Positions 19,056 through 27,547 of a stretch of 64,000 nucleotides of DNA are shown piece by piece. Under the pieces are notes generated by a model, which had not been told where the DNA came from, searched no databases, and saw nothing but the letters and a program-made list of their open reading frames with translations. The stretch spans positions 343,867-407,866 of the forward strand of contig CAXORL010000002.1 of NCBI GenBank assembly GCA_964211495.1, in the 5' to 3' direction. The position numbers and the translations under genes were made by a program. Position 1 is the first letter of the stretch. Each line of letters begins with the position of its first letter. Source of the DNA: Faucicola osloensis_B (lineage in GTDB: Bacteria > Pseudomonadota > Gammaproteobacteria > Pseudomonadales > Moraxellaceae).

Positions 19056-20000
19056 TTAAGCGCGCGGATGATGCAGCTGATGCAGCTGTTGCAGTCTTGC
19101 TGTCGCCACATGGGTATAGATTTGGGTGGTTGATAAATCACTGTGACCCAATAACATCTGTACACTGCGCAAGTCAGCGCCGTGATTGAGCAAATGAGTA
19201 GCAAAGGCATGACGTAAGGTATGCGGAGAAATTTCGCTGTCGATGCCGGCTTGCTTGGCGTAGCGTTTAATGACATACCAAAAGTTTTGGCGGGTCATGT
19301 AGCCGCCTTGTTGGGTCAAAAATATCGCTTGGCAGCGACTTTCTCGCCCATTTTTCATGGTACATAATTGCGGTCGCGCTACGGTCAAATAATCGGTCAA
19401 TACATCAATCGCCACTTCGCCAAGGGGTACCAGCCGAGTCTTATTACCTTTGCCGGTAACCTGTAACCAGCCTGCATTGAGATTAACTTCACTTAACGAT
19501 AAATGAATAAGCTCAGAGACACGCAGCCCGCACGCATAGAGCACTTCAAACATGGCTTGGTCACGCATGCCCAATGGGGTCGATGTATCTGGGCTAGCGA
19601 GTAGGGCGTCGACATCACTTTCCGATAAATCTTTGGGCAGCGCACGTCCAAGTTTTGGGGTCTTGATATGCTCACACGGATTGTCATCACGCTGATTGGC
19701 GTTGATTTGCCATAAAAAAAACTGTTTGAGCGATGATAAGGCACGCGCTTGGCTGCGCGCTGTTTTGCCTTGTTTATAGAGCGCCGCTAGGCAAGCCAAC
19801 ACGTCACTGGCTTCCCAACGGGTGATGGCTTTGCTACAGGTGGTTTCGCACAGCATCAAGTCACGAATATAAGCATTGCGCGTATTGGTGGCAAGTCCTC
19901 GCGTTAGCAATTCTTGGCGAAACTGCTGAATATAACTGGGCTCATCATGAAGGTGTAAGGCTTTGACTTGGCGGGGTTGGCGCGCGGCGACTTGGGACAT
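19056..20000 (-). CDS. xerD: Site-specific tyrosine recombinase XerD
   Basis: 314 residues (E. coli 298). XerD acts with XerC at dif to resolve chromosome dimers. An N-terminal SAM-like core-binding domain (about 22-105) precedes the catalytic domain. All catalytic residues are visible: Arg160, Lys184, His260, Arg263 (HTLRHAFATHLL), His286 (LLGHSDLSTTQ) and Tyr295. The C-terminus ends in LHHPRA as in family members. It is not linked to mobile DNA and is a housekeeping gene. A TusA-like gene lies upstream on the same strand. Confidence 0.94.
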   Translation of the reverse strand: MSQVAARQPRQVKALHLHDEPSYIQQFRQELLTRGLATNTRNAYIRDLMLCETTCSKAITRWEASDVLACLAALYKQGKTARSQARALSSLKQFFLWQINANQRDDNPCEHIKTPKLGRALPKDLSESDVDALLASPDTSTPLGMRDQAMFEVLYACGLRVSELIHLSLSEVNLNAGWLQVTGKGNKTRLVPLGEVAIDVLTDYLTVARPQLCTMKNGRESRCQAIFLTQQGGYMTRQNFWYVIKRYAKQAGIDSEISPHTLRHAFATHLLNHGADLRSVQMLLGHSDLSTTQIYTHVATARLQQLHQLHHPRA

Positions 20001-20036
20001 AAATGACTTGAAATCTCGAGATAAGGGGGCGTTTTT

Positions 20037-20309
20037 TTAACCAGCTTTTTTCTTAATCCAGTAATGATACACATTGGCATACGGATCAGGATTTTGGTGT
20101 TGTTGCGGGTTGATGATGTCTTGCTGCTCGATAAGTTCATGCCCCAGATGACGACAAAAATTGGGGATATCGCGCGTGGTCGCAGGGTCAGTGGCGATGA
20201 CGTGAATCACTTCCCCTGACTGCGCTTTACGAACGGTTTTATGCAGCAGCATAATCGGCTCTGGGCAAATTAGCCCTTGGGTATCGAGTTGGTAATTGGC
20301 ATCAGGCAT
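20037..20309 (-). CDS. TusA-family sulfurtransferase
   Basis: 90 residues. The family signature LICPEPIML is at the N-terminus, with the persulfide-carrying cysteine at Cys15. It has the small beta-alpha-beta layout of TusA/SirA proteins, which relay sulfur for tRNA thiolation or other sulfur transfer. Which pathway this one serves is not clear from sequence. The start overlaps the end of the upstream membrane-protein gene by 8 bases, implying translational coupling. Confidence 0.88.
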   Translation of the reverse strand: MPDANYQLDTQGLICPEPIMLLHKTVRKAQSGEVIHVIATDPATTRDIPNFCRHLGHELIEQQDIINPQQHQNPDPYANVYHYWIKKKAG

Positions 20310-20754
20310 GTTGAGTCTCTGTTTGTAGACTTTCTTGGATAAAATTAAAAAAACGGGTTAAATTGGCTTTAAACATAAAAGCCACCCCAATCCAGGCGGC
20401 TAGGGCGACATAGCTACTGATGGCAAACAAGCCAAATCCCATACCGATAAACAGCGCAAGCATGCTCGGTTGGCTTAAACGGTAACGGTATAAAATAAAC
20501 GCCACATAGCAGGATAGCGGTATGGTCAGTCCAACGAGTCCGTAAGGCACCCAATGAAACAAAGTATAAATCGTTTGACTGTCCTTAAACTGTGACAAGC
20601 TCTTTAGGGTACCAAATAGTAAAAATAGCGCAATTGCCAAATAAACCAGATAAATTGACCATTTGTTGAGTCGCTGTGCGTGTTCAATCAAACCAATAAC
20701 AGGGGCAGAAAAGCCTTTGGTCGTTGGCGTAGCAGGTGCATTTAATTGAGTCAT
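20302..20754 (-). CDS. Small membrane protein, unknown function
   Basis: 150 residues with four clear hydrophobic segments at about 33-50, 66-90, 97-118 and 112-128 (the last two may be one long hairpin). No family recognised. It overlaps ruvX upstream by 4 bases (ATGA type) and the TusA-like gene downstream by 8 bases. So algH, ruvX, this gene and the TusA-like gene form one tightly packed minus-strand operon. Confidence 0.8.
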   Translation of the reverse strand: MTQLNAPATPTTKGFSAPVIGLIEHAQRLNKWSIYLVYLAIALFLLFGTLKSLSQFKDSQTIYTLFHWVPYGLVGLTIPLSCYVAFILYRYRLSQPSMLALFIGMGFGLFAISSYVALAAWIGVAFMFKANLTRFFNFIQESLQTETQHA

Positions 20755-21236
20755 GATAACAGCGCTCCTTCGCCACTTCTAAGCCAACTGCCGAGCATAA
20801 TCGCTGAGGCGATACTATCAATCGGCTCTTTGTCACTTTTGATTAGACCATATTCCCAAGCCAAATTTTTGGCTTCACGGCTAGTTAAGCGCTCATCCGC
20901 CAAAATAATCGGCCGTGGTCGATGCGCTTCTTCGAGATGGTGCTTGAGCCTACGAGCAAATTTTTTGGCACGATTGCCAAGCTCAGATGCACTGCCATCC
21001 ATATTCAGTGGCAAACCGATGATGATGGTACTCACTTGCCATGACTCGATAATTTTTAGCAATTCATCCCAATTGGGTTTGCCGTTATCCATTTTAAACT
21101 GCATCAACGGGCTTGCGGTCTGGGTTAAGGTATTGCCCAAGGCGATACCCATTTTTGCAATACCAAAATCAAGCCCCATCACCGTTTCGACAGTGTGGGT
21201 GTGATGGGTATCTTGCGGCTTATTTAGGTTAAGCAT
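20751..21236 (-). CDS. ruvX: Holliday-junction-resolvase-like RuvX (YqgF)
   Basis: 161 residues (E. coli YqgF 138). RNase H-like fold. The N-terminal MGLDFGIAKMGIALG carries the first catalytic Asp. IIIGLPLNMDGSASE and the C-terminal DERLTSREA with the second acidic cluster match the family. In E. coli this protein acts in 16S rRNA 5' end processing. It overlaps algH upstream by 8 bases, the usual gene pair. Confidence 0.93.
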   Translation of the reverse strand: MLNLNKPQDTHHTHTVETVMGLDFGIAKMGIALGNTLTQTASPLMQFKMDNGKPNWDELLKIIESWQVSTIIIGLPLNMDGSASELGNRAKKFARRLKHHLEEAHRPRPIILADERLTSREAKNLAWEYGLIKSDKEPIDSIASAIMLGSWLRSGEGALLS

Positions 21237-21795
21237 GGCCGATATCCGTACTCAGTTTGTTAAAATCGACGCCCAACTGCTGAGCGGCGACTTGCCAGCG
21301 AGTCCGATGGTCGATATCAAACAATAGCCCCATTGATGCCGGCAAAACAAACCAATCGCCTTGGTTGATTTCTTCTTCTAGCTGCCCTTTTCCCCAGCTG
21401 GCATGACCCAGACAAAGCTCAAAATGCTCAACGCCTTGACCATTGGCGATACTTTGTAAAATATCCTTGCTAGTGGTTATACAGACGTTTTCGGTGATGG
21501 CAAACGAAGATACCCAATCGGGCTGTCCCGTATGGAGCACAAACCCAACTTCCGGGTTCATAGGACCTCCATCTAAGGGTAATTTTCGGTGCAAGTCGGT
21601 GATGGTCACATCAATATTTAATTCTTCAAATAGTTTGGCAACGTTGCTGGTTTCGATGGGTTTGTTAATTACTAGCCCTAACGTGCCTTGTTGGTCTTGA
21701 CGGCAAATATAGACCAAAGATTGATAGAAAATCCCGCCGTCAATATTGGGCGAAGCTATCAAAAAATGGTTGGTAAGATTTTGGTTTTTTGACAT
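21229..21795 (-). CDS. algH: YqgE/AlgH family protein (UPF0301)
   Basis: 188 residues, normal length. The N-terminus NHFLIASPNIDGGIFYQSLVY, LGLVINKP, and GGPMNPEVGFVLH are diagnostic of UPF0301. The molecular function is not firmly known; AlgH was linked to alginate regulation in Pseudomonas. It is the first gene of the algH-ruvX-membrane protein-tusA-like operon, and the near-constant pairing with ruvX is seen here as well. Confidence 0.93.
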   Translation of the reverse strand: MSKNQNLTNHFLIASPNIDGGIFYQSLVYICRQDQQGTLGLVINKPIETSNVAKLFEELNIDVTITDLHRKLPLDGGPMNPEVGFVLHTGQPDWVSSFAITENVCITTSKDILQSIANGQGVEHFELCLGHASWGKGQLEEEINQGDWFVLPASMGLLFDIDHRTRWQVAAQQLGVDFNKLSTDIGHA

Positions 21796-21810
21796 TCAGT
21801 GGCATACCTA

Positions 21811-21890
21811 ATTAAAAGCGGCAAACATTAAAAACAATAAGCATTAAAAACAATAAGCATTAAAAATGATAAACATTAAAAGCGACAAGC
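21811..21890. repeat. 16-bp tandem repeat, five units
   Basis: Five head-to-tail 16-bp units, consensus ATTAAAAACAATAAGC, start at 21811, 21827, 21843, 21859 and 21875. Units 2 and 3 are identical. The array fills nearly the whole gap between recN and algH (both minus strand). Confidence 0.95.
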
Positions 21891-21899
21891 AATCTTAAA

Positions 21900-23606
21900 T
21901 TAACTGACACGGCGACTTGCTAGCAAGCTGCGCGCGTGTTTGAGCGTGTCTTCGGTGATATTGACCCCGCCCGACATGCGCGCTAATTCCTGCACTTGGT
22001 CATCACCCGACAGGATTTTTAAGTGAGACTGCGCTTTCTCTTGCTGGGTTTTGTACACCAAAATATGCTGATGGGCTTGTGCCGCGACTTGCGATTGATG
22101 AGTGATCGCAATGATTTGTTGTTCTTCACCCAGCTCACGCAGTAATTCGCCCACCACTTGCGCCGTGCCACCACTGATACCCACATCTACTTCATCAAAT
22201 ACCAATAACTGACGGGTGGTGGTTGCCATATCGGTCGTCGTATTACGGCAAACCCCTTGCGCATCAATGACTTGCATGATAAGCGCTAGCCGTGATAATT
22301 CACCGCCTGAGGCAATTTTGTGAATCGGTTGCATCGGCATACCGACATTGGCACTAAATAGCAAATCGATTTGCGATAACCCGATACTTTGCGGTTTATC
22401 CAGTGGGGTAAATTCAAATGCTGCTTGCACATTGGGCAATGCCAATGCTTTTAACCGTGCGACTAGGGCTTCAGCTAATGTCGTGGCATTGGCTTGGCGA
22501 CTGTCATCCAACGCTTGGGCTTTTTGCAGATAGATTTGATAAGCTTCTTCAATTTGCTCTGCCATCGCTTCAGGCGACATCACCGATTGCAAATCATCTA
22601 ATTGCTGTTGCCAGGCTTGGCTGTCTTCAACAAGGGTTTCAGGGGTGGTGTGATATTTACGCGCCAGTCGGTGGAACGTCGATAACTGCTCATCAAGCAG
22701 TGCTAACCGCTTGGGGTCAAGGCTTTGTCCTTCCGCATAATTGCTCAGGGTGCTAGCAACTTCAGTGATTTGGGTGTGTGCTGAGTACAACTGTTCAACG
22801 CAATCCGCATAGGTTTGGCTAAGCTCGGTCTGCGCTTCACACAGTTTAATCGCCCGATTAAGCAGGCTTACCACATCGGGCTCATCGCTGTCATTATCCA
22901 GTAATTGTACTGACAAGGCGGCTTGCTGCATGAGGTTTTCAAGGTTAGATAATTCATCGTATTCAGCTTCAAGTTCACTGTATAAGACAGTGGCAATTGG
23001 CTCAATATCGGCTAATTGATTGCTCAATAGCTCAATTTTTTGCTGGCGCAATTGCTCGTCTTTGGCGTGCTGCGCGGCTTGTGATTTAAGGCGTTCGTAC
23101 TGCAAAAAAGCCTGTTTCACGTCGTTTGCTTGGCTATTTAAGCCCGTGGCACTATCCAGCCATTCCATCACAAATTGCGGACGCAGCAAACTTTGCTGGG
23201 CATGTTGGCTGTGAATATTCACCAGTAACCCACCTAAAGTTTTAAGCTCATTCATACTAATGGGCATGCCATTGAGCCAAGCTTTACTACGAAGCGTACC
23301 GTTTTGGTTGGCAAGTTGCCGGCGAATCAGCAGCGTATCGTCTTCAAATGGGTAATTTTGCTCACCCAGCCATGCCATGACTTCGGGTAATTGACCGATA
23401 TTAAATTCTGCAAAAGCGTCTGCCGTAGTCTGTCCATGCCGAATCAAACCTGCATCACTACGACCACCCACGCACAAGGTCAAGGCGTCAAGCAACAATG
23501 ATTTACCAGCACCTGTCTCGCCAGTGATAATGTTAAATCCAGCATTCATCTCAACCTCAGCATGGGTGACGAGTGCTAAATTTTGTAAGGTTAACTGTGT
23601 CAGCAT
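21900..23606 (-). CDS. recN: DNA repair protein RecN
   Basis: 568 residues (E. coli 553). RecN is an SMC-like ATPase that helps double-strand break repair and sister cohesion. Walker A is GETGAGKS (29-36). A long coiled-coil middle (about 150-370) separates it from the C-terminal half, which has the ABC signature SGGELSRLAL, Walker B LLVFDEVDVGISG and a His switch (AITHQSQVAAQAH). The gene stands alone after a 600-base gap. I saw no LexA-type box upstream; Moraxellaceae generally lack a classical LexA. Confidence 0.96.
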   Translation of the reverse strand: MLTQLTLQNLALVTHAEVEMNAGFNIITGETGAGKSLLLDALTLCVGGRSDAGLIRHGQTTADAFAEFNIGQLPEVMAWLGEQNYPFEDDTLLIRRQLANQNGTLRSKAWLNGMPISMNELKTLGGLLVNIHSQHAQQSLLRPQFVMEWLDSATGLNSQANDVKQAFLQYERLKSQAAQHAKDEQLRQQKIELLSNQLADIEPIATVLYSELEAEYDELSNLENLMQQAALSVQLLDNDSDEPDVVSLLNRAIKLCEAQTELSQTYADCVEQLYSAHTQITEVASTLSNYAEGQSLDPKRLALLDEQLSTFHRLARKYHTTPETLVEDSQAWQQQLDDLQSVMSPEAMAEQIEEAYQIYLQKAQALDDSRQANATTLAEALVARLKALALPNVQAAFEFTPLDKPQSIGLSQIDLLFSANVGMPMQPIHKIASGGELSRLALIMQVIDAQGVCRNTTTDMATTTRQLLVFDEVDVGISGGTAQVVGELLRELGEEQQIIAITHQSQVAAQAHQHILVYKTQQEKAQSHLKILSGDDQVQELARMSGGVNITEDTLKHARSLLASRRVS

Positions 23607-24213
23607 ATCAATCCTATCATTGACGTTAAGAGTGGCACATTGGCGGTCAAATTTGCAAAAACTTTATTGTAACCTTGTCATCAAAAGCTCACAATAATCC
23701 TAGACAAGTCTTCAAAAATCAGTAAAAATTCCATCTAGCTGTTTCACACTAAACAATAGCATAATTGGGACAATTACAAAATAAGCAACGCAAAAATCAA
23801 ATTTCCGTCAGCTGGATATTTTCTGGATATCTTTATTGGTTATCTGTGTATAGCAATGTATAGCAATCTTTGCCAAGTCAAGTTGAGGGCGGTTTCATTG
23901 ATTGTGATAAAACATAGGTTGTTATAATAGATTGTCATAAAAGTTGACTAAATTTGATGATATCCTATTGGTCTAAACAATGTCTGCATAAGGATAACGG
24001 CACATAATTTTTTATCAACCGTTATCAATCTATCGGCAATACCATTGGCTGATTGCGACAAGTCACGGACTGCGTTTGATTATAAAACCCATTTGTCGAC
24101 TAAAAAAAGCGGGTTGCCGCAAAACGACCTGCCCATCTTTATAATTCTTTATAATTTTTTATAACAAGGCAGCGTTATCAAGTCAACTGACTGTGTATTT
24201 TAAGGAGAATCTC
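23607..24213. other. 607-base gap between recN and ppnP with small tandem repeats
   Basis: No coding frame is convincing. It holds a two-copy 11-bp repeat (CTGGATATTTT, 23812-23833), a two-copy 10-bp repeat (TGTATAGCAA, 23847-23866) and a three-copy 10-bp repeat of TTTATAATTC type (24138-24167). A TATAAT at 23923-23928 has TTGTGA 15 bases upstream. The two genes diverge, so both promoters should lie here. Confidence 0.6.
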
Positions 24214-24552
24214 ATGACGTCACCTAATCGTTTCGACCATGTATCGGTAGAAAAAATAGCGAATGTTTACTATGAAGGTCGTACTTTTAGTCGGACCGTT
24301 TGGTTTGAAGATGGACGCAAAAAAATGCTAGGAATCGTGCTACCTTGTGATGCCAATGTGCCCGCCTATGAATTTAAAACCGACTCATCTGAACGTATCG
24401 AAATTTTGGCAGGCGAGTGTGAAGTCAAACTGGCAGGCGAGGAAGAGTTTACTTATTACCGTGCCGGTCAAGCGTTTTTGGTCGAAGGGCATAGCAGTTA
24501 TGAGCTACGTAATGAAGCAGTCGTGCAGTACATTTGCCACCTAGAAGGCTAG
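24214..24552 (+). CDS. ppnP: Pyrimidine/purine nucleoside phosphorylase
   Basis: 112 residues from the ATG at 24214, chosen because AAGGAGA lies 7 bases upstream; the frame extends a further 7 codons. PpnP (formerly YaiE, DUF1255) is a small cupin that phosphorolyses several nucleosides. The conserved VYYEGRTFSRTV, KMLGIVLP and the glycine-rich turn followed by AFLVEGHSSYELR are present. It stands alone with a long leader. Confidence 0.88.
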   Translation: MTSPNRFDHVSVEKIANVYYEGRTFSRTVWFEDGRKKMLGIVLPCDANVPAYEFKTDSSERIEILAGECEVKLAGEEEFTYYRAGQAFLVEGHSSYELRNEAVVQYICHLEG

Positions 24553-24612
24553 CGGATAATATACAAGGCTAGGGGCAAGGCAAATATAAAATCGAAAAAA
24601 GGGTCATCAATC

Positions 24613-25389
24613 ATGGCAAAACCGAGTTATTTTTATGGCATTCATGCCGTGCAATCCATCTTGCAACACCGCGGTATCGATGGGTTGACACTCTTTATTC
24701 AAGACGGTAAAAAACAAGATGATGCCACGGTAGCTAACATCACTGAGCTTGCCCAAACTTACGGGATTGCGATACAAATCAGCGCCAAAGACAAACTCAC
24801 CAAGCTTGCAGAAAGTCCGCAGCATCAAGGCGTGGTATTACAAGCCCGCCCCGCTGAACTCCAAGATGAAGCAGATCTTAAATACCTCGTTGACAAACAC
24901 CAAGCCGAGCGAAAACCGCTATTGCTACTGGTGCTTGATCAAATCACCGACCCGAACAACCTTGGCGCGTGTTTGCGTACCGCCGTGGCAATGGGTGTCT
25001 CAGCCGTTATTATTCCCAAAAATCATAGCTCAAGCATCACCCCAGCCGTGGCAAAAGTCGCTGTCGGTGCGGTGGAATTAATGCCTTTTATCCAAGTCAC
25101 TAATCTTGCGCGTACGCTCACTGACATCAAAAAACAAGGGGTGTTTGTGTTTGGTACGGCACTCGATGACACGGCAAAGTCCGTGCAAGAATGTGATTTG
25201 ACAGGTGATGTGGCGATTGTGATGGGCTCAGAAGGTGACGGTATTCGCCGTTTGACCGCAGATACCTGCGACCAGCTGGTTTATATCCCGATGCCCGGCA
25301 ATGACCATGGGCAAATCCAAAGCTTAAATGTCAGTGTCGCCACTGGCATGGTACTGTACGAAGCCAGTCGCCAGCGCTCTAGGAAATAA
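24613..25389 (+). CDS. rlmB: 23S rRNA (guanosine-2251 2'-O) methyltransferase
   Basis: 258 residues (E. coli 243). A SPOUT-class enzyme that methylates G2251 in the peptidyl transferase P loop. The N-terminal substrate domain ends at HQGVVLQA. The trefoil-knot SAM site is formed by DQITDPNNLGACLRTA, IVMGSEGDGIRRL and IPMPG...SLNVSVATGMVLYE. The start ATG lies 60 bases after ppnP, so co-transcription is possible. The next two genes are much richer in A+T. Confidence 0.95.
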   Translation: MAKPSYFYGIHAVQSILQHRGIDGLTLFIQDGKKQDDATVANITELAQTYGIAIQISAKDKLTKLAESPQHQGVVLQARPAELQDEADLKYLVDKHQAERKPLLLLVLDQITDPNNLGACLRTAVAMGVSAVIIPKNHSSSITPAVAKVAVGAVELMPFIQVTNLARTLTDIKKQGVFVFGTALDDTAKSVQECDLTGDVAIVMGSEGDGIRRLTADTCDQLVYIPMPGNDHGQIQSLNVSVATGMVLYEASRQRSRK

Positions 25390-25401
25390 TGAGAAATTAA
25401 A

Positions 25402-26076
25402 ATGGGCTTTAATTTTCATCAAAGCACAATATTTAAAGATGCATTAGATAGAGAATTCCGATTTTTCGACGTCTATCAAGCCCAAAGCCAACCGAGTTAT
25501 CAAACATTGATAACGTTTTTTGTGATTGATAATCAAATTACTTCTCAAGCCATTTCAATTTATCGACAGCAAGTGAATTGTAAGCAATTGATTGCTATAC
25601 AAGTTGATGAGCAACTAGATAAAGAGATTTTAGCATTAGCTGATAATGTTATTTACTGCCGTGATAATCAAGTTGAAAACGTCTTTAAAGCCTTTGATAT
25701 GATGTTAGCTGATTATGGATTTATCTATTTAAATGCTATGGATGTTGAGTATTTTTTGCAAAAGAACCGTTATTTAATATTTGTTGAATATTGTCAAACT
25801 GGGCAAAATATAGCAGAGTTAATTGATAATAATTTGAAAAAGGTTCTATCGAGAAAGCCAAATTCTAAAGTTAATGGCGTTTTGATAGTTGAAATCGCAC
25901 AATCAGAAGTTTATGGTTTTGAAAATCATGGACAAGTTATACAAGGCATTGTAAATAGTGGCTTGTTAACAGAAACTGACGATATATTCACTGCGATAAA
26001 TTTTCAAGAAGCTGAAAATATTTGGGAAGATGGAGAAATAGGTCATTATCTAAAAGTCTTTTTTGGATTTAATTGA
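25402..26076 (+). CDS. Hypothetical protein, AT-rich accessory gene
   Basis: 224 residues, not recognised. No signal peptide or membrane span. Alternating hydrophobic strands and helices suggest a single soluble alpha/beta protein, with an Asp/Glu-rich C-terminal part. A+T content is clearly higher than in rlmB upstream and the Ktr genes downstream. It starts 12 bases after rlmB and ends 21 bases before the next AT-rich gene. The two look like an insertion between rlmB and the Ktr pair. Confidence 0.65.
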   Translation: MGFNFHQSTIFKDALDREFRFFDVYQAQSQPSYQTLITFFVIDNQITSQAISIYRQQVNCKQLIAIQVDEQLDKEILALADNVIYCRDNQVENVFKAFDMMLADYGFIYLNAMDVEYFLQKNRYLIFVEYCQTGQNIAELIDNNLKKVLSRKPNSKVNGVLIVEIAQSEVYGFENHGQVIQGIVNSGLLTETDDIFTAINFQEAENIWEDGEIGHYLKVFFGFN

Positions 26077-26097
26077 ATAGCTTAAAAGGTGTTTATC

Positions 26098-26823
26098 GTG
26101 AGTTTGAAGCAACAATTATTTAATCGTTATTTAGCAATAGTAAAAGAAAATCAAGAGTTTTTAGACAGCACTTTAGGTATAGAGAAATTATCTAAATTAT
26201 TTTTAACGCCTGTAACTGATAACTATGAAAGCGCAAAAAATAAAATTATGATAGTTGGTAGAGAAACAAATGATTGGCTGACCAGCAATAAGCAGTTCAA
26301 TTCCAACGTTTACGATGAAGATTATATCCAAAAATTAATGGATAAAAGTCATAGTTACTTTGTTAAAACAATGGATGGCTCACAAGCTCAAGGTGCAGGT
26401 TTTTTTAATTTTCTAAAGAAAATAGCAAATAAGAGTGGTAAGGAAGGTTTGATTTGGTCGAATGTGTATGCTTTTGATTATAATAAAGGGCACATTAACA
26501 ACTCAAAAAATAAAAATTTAATTAATGGGGTTGTAAAAATTTCTGAAGAATTATTAAAAGCCCAAATTGAAATTTTAAAACCCGATTATATTATTTTTGC
26601 AACGGGTAATGAAGGTATAGAAGTTCGAAGACAGTATTTTCCAAATGATAAATTAACGGATAAGAAGCCAGTTGAAGGTTTCGAAGTTGAAGATTTATGG
26701 TCTTTTAAGTTGCCAGATAATGATGCTATCTGCTATAGACTACATCATCCATCTGCTTGGGGTAAAAAAAGAAAAAATGAAATTGAAAGCTACTTGATAG
26801 ATTTATTACCGAGCAAAGAATAA
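26098..26823 (+). CDS. Hypothetical protein, possible uracil-DNA-glycosylase-like fold
   Basis: About 241 residues. The GTG at 26098 is preferred because AAAAGGTG ends 6 bases before it; an in-frame GTG lies at 26089. The KIMIVGRETNDW segment (early strand then catalytic-type loop), the central KPDYIIFATGN and the late LHHPSAWGKK recall the loops of the uracil-DNA glycosylase superfamily, where a His-Pro-Ser motif closes the active site. This is a fold-level guess only. The gene is AT-rich and pairs with the preceding hypothetical gene. Confidence 0.6.
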   Translation: MSLKQQLFNRYLAIVKENQEFLDSTLGIEKLSKLFLTPVTDNYESAKNKIMIVGRETNDWLTSNKQFNSNVYDEDYIQKLMDKSHSYFVKTMDGSQAQGAGFFNFLKKIANKSGKEGLIWSNVYAFDYNKGHINNSKNKNLINGVVKISEELLKAQIEILKPDYIIFATGNEGIEVRRQYFPNDKLTDKKPVEGFEVEDLWSFKLPDNDAICYRLHHPSAWGKKRKNEIESYLIDLLPSKE

Positions 26824-26850
26824 AAATTTATCATAAAGGAACAATAAAAA

Positions 26851-27510
26851 ATGCAATTTGCCATTATTGGACTGGGTGTTTTTGGTATTACCTGCGCTAA
26901 AGAGCTTGAAAAATTGGGCAACCAAGTCCTAGCGATTGATATTGATGAAAAACTGGTCGATGACATCAGTGAATACGTCACCCGTGCCGTAATTGCTGAC
27001 GCCACCGACAAAGACACCATAGAAGAGCTTGACCTTGCAAGTTTCGACGGCGTACTCGTCAGCATTGGTGATAACCTTGAAGCCAGCTTGCTATGTACAC
27101 TCAACCTACTAAGCCTGAACGTACAAAACCTATGGGTGAAAGCCAAAACCGACTCCCATCACCAAATCCTAAAAAGCTTAGGCGTGAATAATATTATTCA
27201 CCCCGAACAAGACATGGGGATTCGTATTGCCCAAAAAATGAACTATCCGATGGTCAAACAATACATGGCATTGGGTGACGAGCAGTTTTTGGTTCGCCTA
27301 GACCCACCTGAGCAGTGGCGAGGGCATCCATGGTCGGATGTACAACACAGCCATCCTGATATTACTTTTATCATGCTAAAACGCAACCAGCAAATCTTTA
27401 ACCAATTACCCGATGGCTTTTTCTTTCAAGGTGGGGATAAATTGGTGGTGGGTGGTGATACCCAAGCGCTGCGTCGCCTTGCCAAAGTCATTCGCCAAAC
27501 GGCTATTTAA
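26851..27510 (+). CDS. ktrA: Potassium channel regulatory subunit KtrA (TrkA family)
   Basis: 219 residues. A single RCK unit: N-terminal Rossmann domain with GLGVFGITCAKEL (about 7-19) and the acidic IDIDEKL, then a C-terminal TrkA_C domain from about residue 135. It forms the cytoplasmic nucleotide-binding ring that gates the membrane subunit. The membrane partner starts 37 bases downstream on the same strand. The single-unit length separates it from double-unit TrkA. Confidence 0.9.
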   Translation: MQFAIIGLGVFGITCAKELEKLGNQVLAIDIDEKLVDDISEYVTRAVIADATDKDTIEELDLASFDGVLVSIGDNLEASLLCTLNLLSLNVQNLWVKAKTDSHHQILKSLGVNNIIHPEQDMGIRIAQKMNYPMVKQYMALGDEQFLVRLDPPEQWRGHPWSDVQHSHPDITFIMLKRNQQIFNQLPDGFFFQGGDKLVVGGDTQALRRLAKVIRQTAI

Positions 27511-27547
27511 CCCACCACTCACGCAAAAAAGGTAATTAGGTGTAGCT

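Noticed and set aside
20746..21204. 152-codon plus-strand frame opposite ruvX
   Set aside because: Entirely antisense to ruvX, which has clear catalytic motifs and operon context.
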